In this document: positions 25,974 to 34,478 of the stretch, piece by piece
How positions within the stretch are numbered: position 1 is the first letter of the stretch
How the letters are laid out: each line of letters opens with the position of its first letter
Origin: Candidatus Kapaibacterium sp.
GTDB taxonomy: Bacteria > Bacteroidota > Ignavibacteria > Kapaibacteriales > UBA961
DNA: 42,888 bases
Reading direction: 5' to 3'
NCBI GenBank assembly: GCA_017302855.1
Contig: JAFLBY010000006.1
Coordinates: 1-42,888, forward strand
The notes under the pieces: model-generated
What the model saw: only the letters and a program-made list of their open reading frames with translations
What the model was told of the DNA's origin: nothing
Databases searched by the model: none
Program-made: the position numbers and the translations under genes

Positions 25974-26198
25974 ATGCCCCACAACATAATAAAGATACGA
26001 TTCAACACAGAGCATGGAACGACAAATCTCCTATGGAGAATTCTCCTCGATAATAAGGAGTATCTTGCCACAGATGTCACAATTCATGTTCCTTGTTTTA
26101 CATCAACAGATACTCTTATTGACGGAAGATTGAAGCATCACATTACCGCCTATTACAATGATTTGCAATGGGATAATAACAGACTCACCATTGTGTAA
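25974..26198 (+). CDS. Small conserved hypothetical protein
   Basis: A 74-residue protein (MPHNIIKIRFNTEHGTTNLLWRILLDNKEYLATDVTIHVPC) with a beta-rich pattern and LLWRILLDNKEYLA, a type of small protein found in various Bacteroidota. No function is known. It follows an FNR-type operator and -7-like box, so it is probably controlled by the adjacent Crp/Fnr protein. Confidence 0.65.
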   Translation: MPHNIIKIRFNTEHGTTNLLWRILLDNKEYLATDVTIHVPCFTSTDTLIDGRLKHHITAYYNDLQWDNNRLTIV

Positions 26199-26436
26199 AA
26201 CCATAGTTTTTTTCTATACATATAATACGAGTAACTCATCGAGAGGCATTGAAGGATTATAGATATTTTTTTCTTTAGTGAGTGTTGTCATTACTGCAAT
26301 GAGAATGGGAATGGCTTTCTCTCATTTTATACTCATTGTCATAGATTTTCAGTGATTTTTTGATATATATCAAACGTGGCTTTACTTATTTGACTCTATT
26401 TTTGCCACTGACGTTCCTATATAACCGAAAAAACAC
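26199..26436. other. Regulatory intergenic region, 238 bp
   Basis: Contains no gene. It carries the second FNR-type operator (26360-26373) and the TATTTTTG box (26397-26404) of the following secreted-protein gene. Confidence 0.6.
26360..26404 (+). promoter_or_regulatory. FNR-type operator at class II position plus -7 box
   Basis: TTGATATATATCAA (26360-26373) is a perfect FNR-type palindrome. After 23 nt comes TATTTTTG (26397-26404). The operator centre lies about 43 nt before the predicted start, near the class II activator position (-41.5). Confidence 0.7.
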
Positions 26437-28878
26437 ATGAAACGAATCTATACAATAATCACTTTGCTGTTATTTTTTTCTCTTGGCTTTAATTGCCCAA
26501 AGATCTATGGTCAACTTCCCTCTCCTGATAATTACCCTTATCGTTCACCGGAAGAAGTAGTCAGCGAAGCACGTCGTATATCCGATAAATTAGAAGCATA
26601 TATTATACAATGGTCACAGGGCTTAGTGCCTTCGGCAATACCGGATTCACTGATACCGAAAGGAATTACCGACTCAAAGAATTTCTATCTTACTCATCCG
26701 GATTCTCTCTCGGATACACAGACATGGGCTGTGCGTTATGCTAAACCCATCAAAAAAGACTCTTTATTCATTGGTATTCCCGATCCCAGATTTACCTACC
26801 TTTTCTTAGGGACAGCATTAGCTCCTTTTGGCAGTAAAATGATAGTAGAAGGTCAGTTTCCCCATGCCCGTTTTTTTTCTATGCAAATATCTCCTCCTCT
26901 CAATGGAGAGCAGTATTATTCACAAAGGCAATTTGGGACTGCCGAAGTTTCTATTGTCGATGTTGATATAGAGCCACTGCCGGGGCATGTGAACCCATAC
27001 AGAGTGGGCGCATTGCGTAATGCCGAAAAAAGAAGTTATAGAATGGAATTTGATCTTGTTACAGGCAATCCGACCACATTAAATGATTCAGCGCATATTT
27101 ATCCATATCGCAAAAAAACAAATAATAGGAAAGGTGCATTATTAGTGTATCAAGGTCCATTAGGTTCAAAAACCTTAGTCGGAACACCTATCGTGGAACA
27201 TAATGGCGAATGGAATTTAGGATGTTTATGGCTAAGAATTTACTCACCCGATGATAATACCGATGTACTGGGTGGTGTACCGATGCCCAAGGTATATTTT
27301 GAATTACCAAATGGAGTGCGATATTGTATCGGTTCTGATTTTTCACAATTACAAATGCGAGCCGATAAAACGACACCCAATCGAGTGGAGATTAGCCAAC
27401 CCAATCCAATTTTCGGACCTCAGCATGGATGGTCAAAATCATTCGGTATCACCAATGGAATTTTAAACGGCATTGCACAATCCAATGGCTGGTATCATCT
27501 CAAAGAATCAATTCGCAAAATAGAATTAGGCTGGACGGGCAGAGGATATAATCAGCCTTCACCCGGCAATATTGAACCCCATGCGACAACCAATAACTAC
27601 ATCTCGTATGTAGGAAGACCTGTGACTGTCCCGCCCGGCATGGTAGCGGTTTTAACAGGAAAACTCCCGACATTTCCATCAACGCGCAATGGCGAACCGT
27701 TAATGACATCGGCTGATGTACGATATTGGAGTATTATCGGTATTGATCAAGATCCGTTTTCGAGTGCCCCTTCTTCGACCGTGCATGGCATTGCTGACGA
27801 TGAAATGCTTCTTGATGCATCAAGAAATTATGTTCTTGCCTATTCCCGAACAAATGACAGACCTCAAAATGCTTTCCCGCAAAACGGAGTAACATGGGTG
27901 GATTGGGGAACACAAAGTTATTTAGGATTACTTATGCGATGGACTTGCATAGCACCTGAATGGTATTTCCCTTTTGCTCCACATGAAAATAATCTCAACT
28001 TCGCCATCGGTGATTGGGCTTCGCCTCAATATGACAGTACAAAAATTGGACTCAATTGGCGTCATGGATTTATGCAATGCTATTTACCTGTCATGCACTA
28101 TATGACTAAAAAAGAATTTGAATCTATCGGTTCTGTTGTCACCGCCGAAAATGTGCCGCGATGGGTAGATAGCAGTTATGCCAAAGCCGGAATTGCTGAA
28201 TCACGTTTAGGAAAAATGACAGTTTCATCAGTGGCAGATTCTACCATCACCGAGCCGGAAAAAGTACTCAATGATGGTGATGTTTCTACGTTCTGGGCAA
28301 GCAAATTTGGCGAGAAAATTGTTTCTGTGACCCTTGACTTAGGAAAAAATCAAAAAATTTCCGCCATAAAGCTTTATTGGGATTGGATTTTCTTCGGTAA
28401 AAAATACTCCATACGTATAACTGACGAAGGGAATAAAGACTCAACTATCATTGCGGCTACAGACGAAAATGGACAAATTGATTTGTACAAAAACCTAAAG
28501 AATATTTCGGGAAGATATGTAACACTAAATCTTACGGATTATAATGCAGGATTTTATCGCTTAGCTGAATTCGAAGTGTACACAACCGATTGTCAATGTT
28601 CGCTACCAACAGCTACGAATATTTCCTCGCATGAAGATGAAGACGATGACATAAGCGTTCATCCGAATCCCGCACAGACCATTGTTACGGTCTTTACTAA
28701 CGCAGAAAATGAAAAAACTATTTCTCTGTACAATATCGAAGGGCGTACTTTATTCACAAAAATAACCGTAGAGAGAGATATTGCCATACATACAGAGAAA
28801 CTTCCCGCAGGTATCTATTATATTATTATTAACAGCAAAAACAAAAGTACAACAAAAAAAATTAGTATATACAAATAA
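26437..28878 (+). CDS. T9SS-secreted protein with F5/8 type C (discoidin-like) domain
   Basis: 813 residues: signal peptide MKRIYTIITLLLFFSLGFNC..IYGQ, then a large N-terminal region of ~550 residues (SPDNYPYRSPEEVVSEARRI...) that I cannot assign; it contains a LFLGTALAPFG..MIVEGQFPHARFFSMQ segment. Residues ~590-720 (TITEPEKVLNDGDVSTFWASK...TLDLGKNQKISAIKLYWDW...RLAEFEVY) form a galactose-binding-like F5/8 type C domain, probably for binding glycans. The last ~75 residues (SVHPNPAQTIVTVFTN...AGIYYIIINSKNKSTTKKISIYK) are a T9SS sorting domain. Product surface display is likely. It is preceded by an FNR-type operator, so expression may depend on oxygen or nitrogen oxide status. Confidence 0.85.
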   Translation: MKRIYTIITLLLFFSLGFNCPKIYGQLPSPDNYPYRSPEEVVSEARRISDKLEAYIIQWSQGLVPSAIPDSLIPKGITDSKNFYLTHPDSLSDTQTWAVRYAKPIKKDSLFIGIPDPRFTYLFLGTALAPFGSKMIVEGQFPHARFFSMQISPPLNGEQYYSQRQFGTAEVSIVDVDIEPLPGHVNPYRVGALRNAEKRSYRMEFDLVTGNPTTLNDSAHIYPYRKKTNNRKGALLVYQGPLGSKTLVGTPIVEHNGEWNLGCLWLRIYSPDDNTDVLGGVPMPKVYFELPNGVRYCIGSDFSQLQMRADKTTPNRVEISQPNPIFGPQHGWSKSFGITNGILNGIAQSNGWYHLKESIRKIELGWTGRGYNQPSPGNIEPHATTNNYISYVGRPVTVPPGMVAVLTGKLPTFPSTRNGEPLMTSADVRYWSIIGIDQDPFSSAPSSTVHGIADDEMLLDASRNYVLAYSRTNDRPQNAFPQNGVTWVDWGTQSYLGLLMRWTCIAPEWYFPFAPHENNLNFAIGDWASPQYDSTKIGLNWRHGFMQCYLPVMHYMTKKEFESIGSVVTAENVPRWVDSSYAKAGIAESRLGKMTVSSVADSTITEPEKVLNDGDVSTFWASKFGEKIVSVTLDLGKNQKISAIKLYWDWIFFGKKYSIRITDEGNKDSTIIAATDENGQIDLYKNLKNISGRYVTLNLTDYNAGFYRLAEFEVYTTDCQCSLPTATNISSHEDEDDDISVHPNPAQTIVTVFTNAENEKTISLYNIEGRTLFTKITVERDIAIHTEKLPAGIYYIIINSKNKSTTKKISIYK

Positions 28879-29022
28879 TATTCTCACTTTTCTATTACAT
28901 ACGAAGCAACAGAATCATCATCTCATATTGCGGATAATCATTCACATTTTACAGAGTATGCAGTCTATACAAAGGGGTACAAAGAAATTTGAAGGTACAT
29001 AATATTCACTGATTCAACAATA

Positions 29023-29289
29023 TTACAATTCACCGAATCCCTGCTGAAAAAATTCAATAATCTCTTTTTGTGCAGCCATTTCATCATTGCCTGAGATTCG
29101 TAATGTCAGTGTTGCACCTTGTTCTGCGGCAAGCGTCATAACACCGATAATACTTTTAGCATTAATATTCATGCCGTCACGTTCTAAATATATGTCTGAG
29201 CTGTATTTTGCTGATAATTTTACTAACATCGCGGCAGGTCTTGTGTGCAATCCTGCTCTATTTTTTACCGTTACCGTACATTCAATCAT
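29023..29289 (-). CDS. ptsH: HPr-like phosphocarrier protein
   Basis: The 88-residue protein (MIECTVTVKNRAGLHTRPAAML) has the active-site His15 in AGLHTRPA and the regulatory Ser46 in AKSIIGVMTLAA, as in HPr of the phosphotransferase system. The family usual length is 85-90. AAGGA lies 10 nt before the ATG. It starts 15 nt after the ATPase gene, so the two are co-transcribed. No EI, EII or HPr kinase is in the window; in many Bacteroidota HPr is thought to be regulatory rather than part of sugar uptake. Confidence 0.9.
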   Translation of the reverse strand: MIECTVTVKNRAGLHTRPAAMLVKLSAKYSSDIYLERDGMNINAKSIIGVMTLAAEQGATLTLRISGNDEMAAQKEIIEFFQQGFGEL

Positions 29290-29304
29290 TCATCTGATTC
29301 CTTA

Positions 29305-30042
29305 TTATGATAAATACCATGCATTGGCTTGGCGATGGCTGTTGCCGACAACATGCAATATTTTAAACATACCTTTGGTACGATCTTCATAGCGCATACG
29401 ATTAGCTTTACTGTCACCGACAAACATTTCCGTCATTAATTCATCATAATCTTTATTACTTGTCACAAATACTCTGCCGCCACGCTCATGAGCATTGAGC
29501 ACCACTTGCTTAAATAATCGAGAAGATAAATGATAACCGCTATTCATATCATCAATAATCCACACCTGACCGGGTTGTAAATTCGTGCTTGTGCTAAGTG
29601 TAAATCTGTCGGCAAATTGAAAATTGGATTGCAAGCCGCGTTTCATAAATTGTTTACTGACTCCAACTGAAATATGGCTTTTCCCTATGCCTGCTTCACC
29701 ATAAATATATAAACCTGCGCCAACGCTGTCATCATTAAATGTAATTAACTTTTCTGCATATAATAACATCTCCTTTTGTGATTCATTCTTAGGAATATAA
29801 TTATGGAGATTAGAACATAAATTTTCTAATGGCAATGTGGGATTACGATCATAAAATAATAAATCCAAACGAATACTATCAAGAATATCGGCTGGCAAGT
29901 CACGATTTTGAATGATAATAATTTTATCATGTTCACGGCAACGGATATCCGCTTCGGGATAATGCTTTGCAAGAGTTGTTATCACAGCTCCGGTCAAAGG
30001 TGCAACTTGAAGCGTATATGTAAATTGAGATTGATCTGCCAT
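29305..30042 (-). CDS. DnaC/ZapE-like AAA+ ATPase
   Basis: 245 residues. The N-terminal ~95 residues are of unknown fold. Walker A GEAGIGKS lies at 115-122 and Walker B VWIIDD at 160-165. Later motifs (GGRVFVTSNKDYDELM and RMRYEDRTKGMFKILHVVG) correspond to sensor-1/arginine-finger-like positions. This resembles a short helicase-loader (DnaC/IstB-type) or ZapE-like ATPase, without a full substrate-binding domain. It is not next to a transposase, so IstB is unlikely. It lies between a DUF1207-like gene (25 bp gap) and HPr (15 bp gap), in one operon; the physiological link is unclear. Confidence 0.75.
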   Translation of the reverse strand: MADQSQFTYTLQVAPLTGAVITTLAKHYPEADIRCREHDKIIIIQNRDLPADILDSIRLDLLFYDRNPTLPLENLCSNLHNYIPKNESQKEMLLYAEKLITFNDDSVGAGLYIYGEAGIGKSHISVGVSKQFMKRGLQSNFQFADRFTLSTSTNLQPGQVWIIDDMNSGYHLSSRLFKQVVLNAHERGGRVFVTSNKDYDELMTEMFVGDSKANRMRYEDRTKGMFKILHVVGNSHRQANAWYLS

Positions 30043-30067
30043 AGTATGAAAAAATCTGTCAAAATTT

Positions 30068-30928
30068 CTAAAATATTACTTGAAATCCAATTGCCAAATA
30101 TGCATCTCTTTGTGTAAAAAACATACCATGAATACTCCGCCCGCTAAACCAATATGCATTGATTGCCGTAGCAGTACTATTATCATTGTAAAACAAAAAT
30201 CCTGTTTGTCCCGAAATTTGCCCTTCATAGACACCATTCACGCCAACGGCTTTACAATCTATGCCGCCATGGATGTACATTTTTGCCGTAATGGGATGCT
30301 CAAAATCAAAACCCGCTGACGGAATAAAACGTTCGGCTGAACGCGGCTGGGTTGCCCATACATAGTTAATACCGATATATGGTCGCCACCATCGCATACA
30401 TAATGCTGCGGTAAAATCGGCAAATTCACGACTATATACAAATGGCTGTGGGTTTAACCTTCCCGTATTGTCTGCCAAACCATCCACAAGATGAGAAGAA
30501 ATATGTGCCAACCGTAAACGAAAAGCGAAAGGATGCGGAATTTTACCAAACCGCAATGGAAGCGTCGAAGCATTTATCCCAAAGAAATAATCGGACGTTT
30601 CCACCGGAAATTTGAAATTGCCCTCACTGCGCAATCGTGTATAAGTATAGAAGTCCGCACCAATCCATACATCATCCGTAAGCCTGAATAAATCAATGCT
30701 ATTGCCGATATCCAAACGCAATTTGTTGTCATCGGCTTGATACATAGTGCCGACACGTCCTTCAAAAGGATTCGCTGTTAAAGGTCGAAACACCAACCGC
30801 CCATCATGAAGTGAACGATGAAGAAATGTTGTGTCACTATTGCCTTTGTTCGTGAAAACTTCCTGTGAGAATAAAGCAGTTTCCGCTGTCATCAACACCA
30901 CTATGACACAAAGTATCAAATATCGCAT
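30068..30928 (-). CDS. Outer-membrane protein, DUF1207-like
   Basis: ATG 30928 is chosen because it gives a signal peptide (MRYLILCVIVVLMTAETALFSQ) and lies 25 nt after a TATTTTTG box. Mature residues show alternating aromatic beta strands (DVWIGADFYTYTRLRSEGNF, YIGINYVWATQ, FLFYNDNSTATAINAYWF) and end in IGFQVIF with a C-terminal Phe, as expected for an outer-membrane barrel. The RLRLAHISSHLVDG motif is typical of DUF1207 proteins. A precise transported ligand or partner is unknown. It heads an operon with the DnaC-like ATPase and HPr and is divergent from the export operon at 31097. Confidence 0.75.
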   Translation of the reverse strand: MRYLILCVIVVLMTAETALFSQEVFTNKGNSDTTFLHRSLHDGRLVFRPLTANPFEGRVGTMYQADDNKLRLDIGNSIDLFRLTDDVWIGADFYTYTRLRSEGNFKFPVETSDYFFGINASTLPLRFGKIPHPFAFRLRLAHISSHLVDGLADNTGRLNPQPFVYSREFADFTAALCMRWWRPYIGINYVWATQPRSAERFIPSAGFDFEHPITAKMYIHGGIDCKAVGVNGVYEGQISGQTGFLFYNDNSTATAINAYWFSGRSIHGMFFTQRDAYLAIGFQVIF

Positions 30929-30952
30929 AGGTAATCGTAAATCTGTTCTCCA

Positions 30953-30960
30953 CAAAAATA
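30953..30960 (-). promoter_or_regulatory. -7 box of the DUF1207-like operon
   Basis: TATTTTTG on the minus strand, 24 nt before ATG 30928, predicts a leader of under 20 nt. It also argues against the further upstream in-frame start at 31018, which would be untranscribed. Confidence 0.5.
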
Positions 30961-31096
30961 GGTCGAAATAGACAAAGAAATGAAATCTTAGCAGAAAAAT
31001 TCGGCTATTCTTTGCCAAATACAGCGAATATCATTGGAATTTGTTAAAAAAAAGTGCAATTTTACCGTTCAATCTAACTTTACACGACGAATCTCT

Positions 31097-32188
31097 ATGA
31101 AGTATATACTCGCCATTATAAGTGTCAGTTTCCTTTTTGTTTCATGCCGCAAGGACTCCACGACAATCCATCCCGAAATACGTTCTGTTGTTGAAGCTGT
31201 CTATGCTACCGGCTATATTGCGCCATACGATGAATATAAAGTCTATGCTCAACAAGACGGGATTATTACCGCTGTCCACAAAAATGAAGGCGATACTATC
31301 ACCAAAGGTGATGTTCTTTGCGATTTGGATAATGATGTACAAAATGCTAAACTGGCTGCCAGCGAACAAAGCTATGCCTTAGCATTACTCAATGCCTCTC
31401 CGGCTTCACCCATTTTGCAAGAACTGCGCAATGCCATGAGCAATGCACGCACCAAAATGACTGATGATTCTGTGAATTATGCCCGTTATTCGCGTCTGTT
31501 TGCCGAAAAAGCAATCTCAAGTGCCGAATATGAAAAAGTGTCACTCAGATTCACAACATCAAAAAAAGAATATGAAATGTCAAAACAACGTTTTGAGCAA
31601 ACACAACAACGCTTACGCAATGAAATGGATGCTGTCAAAGTACAAAAAATAACAGCACAAAAAGATAAATATAATGTCAGAATTATCAGCGATATTGATG
31701 GTATGATATATGAACTGTATAAAAAACGCGGCGAATCGGTACGAAAAAATGATGCTATTGCTTTACTCGGTTCTCGTTCCCATATTTATGCACAATTATA
31801 TGTAGATGAAAATGATGTCGGGAAAATTGCCATAGGACAAAAAGTCGCTGTCTCATTAGATTCCTATAATGGAAAAATATTCGATGCTGTCATCACAAAA
31901 ATTTATCCGATACTCCAAAAACAAAATCAAACAATACGGGTGGATGCCGAATTTATCACATCGCCCCCCACAGGAATAGTGGCTCTCAGTGCAGAAGCCA
32001 ATATTATTATTCGGTCTAATCCGAAAGCATTAACAATACCTCGATCGTATCTGAAAGGAAAAGATTCGGTTATTATTGATAATAATGGTGAAAAAGTAAC
32101 AAAATATATAAAAATCGGCGCACAGAATTTTGACTATGTGGAAGTACTCTCCGGTATTCATTCATCAACGCTTATTGTAAAGCCATGA
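31097..32188 (+). CDS. Lipoprotein membrane-fusion/adaptor protein (MacA/HlyD-like)
   Basis: The 363-residue protein starts MKYILAIISVSFLFVSC, a lipoprotein signal with Cys17 as acylation site. The first lipoyl-like half (VEAVYATGYIAPYDEYKVYAQQDGIITAVHKNEGDTITKGDVLCDLDND) is followed by a coiled coil (~75-175) and the second half (DKYNVRIISDIDGMIYELYKKRGESVRKNDAIALLG), then beta-barrel and membrane-proximal domains. This is the usual adaptor of MacAB-type exporters or RND pumps, linking an inner-membrane permease to an outer-membrane channel. Its stop overlaps the permease start (ATGA), so translation is coupled. No TolC-like channel gene is adjacent. Confidence 0.88.
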   Translation: MKYILAIISVSFLFVSCRKDSTTIHPEIRSVVEAVYATGYIAPYDEYKVYAQQDGIITAVHKNEGDTITKGDVLCDLDNDVQNAKLAASEQSYALALLNASPASPILQELRNAMSNARTKMTDDSVNYARYSRLFAEKAISSAEYEKVSLRFTTSKKEYEMSKQRFEQTQQRLRNEMDAVKVQKITAQKDKYNVRIISDIDGMIYELYKKRGESVRKNDAIALLGSRSHIYAQLYVDENDVGKIAIGQKVAVSLDSYNGKIFDAVITKIYPILQKQNQTIRVDAEFITSPPTGIVALSAEANIIIRSNPKALTIPRSYLKGKDSVIIDNNGEKVTKYIKIGAQNFDYVEVLSGIHSSTLIVKP

Positions 32189-33444
32189 CGCAATATACTT
32201 TAGCTTCCCAGATTGCTTTCGTGCATTTGATGTCAAGAAAAAAACAAACATTCATTGCCGCACTTGGTGTTACCTTTGGTATTTCTGTTTTTATTGCAAT
32301 GATTGGTATGATGAACGGTATTAACGATTTACTCGAAGATTTGACGTTAAGTGCCACGCCACATATTCATATGTATCGTGATATTCAACGAAGAGAACCT
32401 TCGGTAATGCAGCGTTTATTGGGAAATACTCCTCTTATTGAAGTGCATCATGAACGACCGAAAAATGAACAAAAAAAATTACGTAATGCTCTCACAATGC
32501 TTGACTATATACGCAAAGACCCCGATGTGTATGGTGCATCGCCACTACTGACGGCGCAGGTTTTTTATCAATATGGACAGCATGAAATTGGTGGAACTAT
32601 CGCAGGTGTTGATATTTTGGAAGAGCATAAATTATTCGGCATCGGCGATAAACTTATAGGAGGTAATCTCTATGATGTCTTAACAACAGATAATGGTATT
32701 ATTATCGGTTCGGGTTTGGCTGAAACCATGCAAGTAAATGTTGGTGATAAAATTAATGTTACCACTGTTACCGGTACACGTGTTTTATTGCGCATTGTCG
32801 GTATAGTTCAAATGGGGATTGGTGCTATTGATAATAGCCGTTCATACTCAACACTTCATACTGCACAACGATTGCTGCAAAAAGATAAATCATTTATTAC
32901 CGACATCAATATAAAATTACGCGATTTATATAAAGCAAAGGATAAGTCCCAATTATACAGCAATTTATTTGGTTACAAAGCAGAAGATTGGGAAACCGCC
33001 AATGCTTCTATTTTAGTGAGTTTTACTTTGCGCAATACCATCACATACTCTGTGTCTGTGGCATTGTTAATTGTTGCGGGTTTTGGAATTTACAATATTC
33101 TCAATATGACAATTTATGAAAAAATGCGTGATATTGCCATTTTAAAAGCAACAGGTTTTTCCGGCGGTGATGTGAAAGCAATTTTTATGATACAAGCATT
33201 ATCGCTGGGTTTGGGTGGGGCAACTGCCGGATTACTTTTCGGCTTATTGATGTCGTATGGTATATCGAAAATACCCTTTGAAGCAAAAGGAGTTATTAAT
33301 CTGACAAGTTTACCCATGAGTTTTTCTCCGCTGTACTATGCCATAGGATTAGTATTTGGATTATTGACCACAGCCGCTGCCGGATATTTACCTTCAAGAA
33401 AAGCCGGAAAAATTGATCCCGTAGAAATTATTCGAGGAAAATGA
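32185..33444 (+). CDS. ABC transporter permease, FtsX/MacB/LolCE type
   Basis: 419 residues with four membrane segments at ~22-42 (TFIAALGVTFGISVFIAMIGM), ~281-303, ~330-355 and ~384-405, and a large periplasmic loop (~45-270) between the first two. The C-terminal part (KMRDIAILKATGFSGGDVKAIFMIQALSLGLGG) is the FtsX domain with its conserved coupling helix. The one-permease layout with an adaptor and ATPase fits MacB-like mechanotransmission, except that the ATPase is a separate gene. It overlaps both neighbours by 4 nt. The substrate could be a lipoprotein, a drug or a peptide. Confidence 0.9.
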   Translation: MTQYTLASQIAFVHLMSRKKQTFIAALGVTFGISVFIAMIGMMNGINDLLEDLTLSATPHIHMYRDIQRREPSVMQRLLGNTPLIEVHHERPKNEQKKLRNALTMLDYIRKDPDVYGASPLLTAQVFYQYGQHEIGGTIAGVDILEEHKLFGIGDKLIGGNLYDVLTTDNGIIIGSGLAETMQVNVGDKINVTTVTGTRVLLRIVGIVQMGIGAIDNSRSYSTLHTAQRLLQKDKSFITDINIKLRDLYKAKDKSQLYSNLFGYKAEDWETANASILVSFTLRNTITYSVSVALLIVAGFGIYNILNMTIYEKMRDIAILKATGFSGGDVKAIFMIQALSLGLGGATAGLLFGLLMSYGISKIPFEAKGVINLTSLPMSFSPLYYAIGLVFGLLTTAAAGYLPSRKAGKIDPVEIIRGK

Positions 33445-34139
33445 TGAAAGAAGAGAATGATATTGTCTTACGATGTTCTTCTATTGTAAAATATTTTACC
33501 ACTCCGGTAAAGTTCAAAGCATTGAATAATATTTCATTTACCATACAAAGAGGCGAATTTTTATCATTAATCGGTAAATCAGGTTCCGGAAAATCTACAT
33601 TATTATATGTGCTTTCCACCATGGATACGGATTATGAAGGTACGCTCGAAATAAACAATACACTATTAACTGGAAAAACTCTCAATCAATTATCGGATTT
33701 CCGTAATGAGCATATTGGCTTTGTTTTTCAGTTCCATTTTTTATTACCTGAATTTTCTTGCCTAAAAAATGTGATGTTACCCGCATTAAAACTCGGTAAA
33801 AAATCCGAGAAGGAAGTGGAACATGATGCCTATGAAAAATTGCGATTACTGGGCGTCGCTGACCAAGCATTGAAGACCGCGAATACTTTGTCCGGCGGGC
33901 AGCAACAACGGGTAGCCATAGCACGTGCTTTAATCAATAATCCGACAATCATTATGGGCGATGAACCGACGGGTAATTTGGATAAAACCAATTCTGACAT
34001 AGTCTTCGGCATTTTTCGCGAATTGACGGCAGACTATGGACAAACTATCATTGCTGTCACCCATGACCAAGACTTTGCTCAAAGAACTGACCGTATTATT
34101 GAACTTAGCGACGGTGAATTGCTGACAAGCAACCGCTAA
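33441..34139 (+). CDS. ABC transporter ATP-binding protein (LolD/MacB-type)
   Basis: 232 residues with Walker A GKSGSGKS (45-52), Q-loop Gln97, signature LSGGQQQR (150-157), Walker B IIMGDE (170-175) and H-loop His208 (VTHDQ), all intact. Length and LSGGQ/PTGNLD context are those of the LolD/MacB/FtsE subfamily. It overlaps the permease by 4 nt (ATGATG) and completes the export operon; the tRNA-Arg promoter begins about 15 nt after its stop. Confidence 0.93.
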   Translation: MMKEENDIVLRCSSIVKYFTTPVKFKALNNISFTIQRGEFLSLIGKSGSGKSTLLYVLSTMDTDYEGTLEINNTLLTGKTLNQLSDFRNEHIGFVFQFHFLLPEFSCLKNVMLPALKLGKKSEKEVEHDAYEKLRLLGVADQALKTANTLSGGQQQRVAIARALINNPTIIMGDEPTGNLDKTNSDIVFGIFRELTADYGQTIIAVTHDQDFAQRTDRIIELSDGELLTSNR

Positions 34140-34154
34140 TCGGGAAATATTCGC

Positions 34155-34162
34155 TATTTTTG
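34155..34162 (+). promoter_or_regulatory. -7 box before tRNA-Arg
   Basis: TATTTTTG, 16 nt before the first base of the tRNA, within the decamer CTATTTTTGC also seen before the SRP RNA. Confidence 0.55.
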
Positions 34163-34178
34163 CAGCCCAAAGAATCAT

Positions 34179-34251
34179 GCATCCGTAGCTCAATGGATAG
34201 AGCGTCTGATTCCGGTTCACAAGGTTGGGGGTTCGAGTCCCTCCGGGTGCG
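34179..34251 (+). tRNA. tRNA-Arg (anticodon CCG)
   Basis: A 73-nt cloverleaf without encoded CCA. The acceptor stem is GCATCCG/CGGGTGC with one GU pair, the D stem GCTC/GAGC, and the T arm GGGGG-TTCGAGT-CCCTC. The anticodon loop TTCCGGT gives CCG, reading CGG. The anticodon stem TCTGA/TCACA has one C-C mismatch (positions 28 and 42), where G42 would be expected. The T loop and discriminator G are normal. Confidence 0.93.
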
Positions 34252-34258
34252 CATACTG

Positions 34259-34290
34259 AGTCCTTATTTTTGTAAGTAAGGACTTTTTTT
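34259..34290 (+). terminator. Terminator of tRNA-Arg
   Basis: An 8-bp stem AGTCCTTA/TAAGGACT with a 10-nt loop and seven T, 8 nt after the tRNA. Confidence 0.9.
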
Positions 34291-34478
34291 ATTCCTTACA
34301 TTTCTCACAGACTTTTTCTCAAAAATCATATATCTCAGATAAATATCGCTATTACTCACAAGAAGAATATATATTTTTTTCAACTTTTTTTGAATAATTA
34401 TAGTGTATCATAAAAAATACTGAGAACTATGAAATAAATATCTCATAGCATAGTACTCCATCTACCCTTTTTTTCTCT

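Noticed and set aside
29305-30042. IstB transposition helper
   Set aside because: Walker motifs resemble IstB/DnaC, but there is no IstA transposase or terminal inverted repeats.
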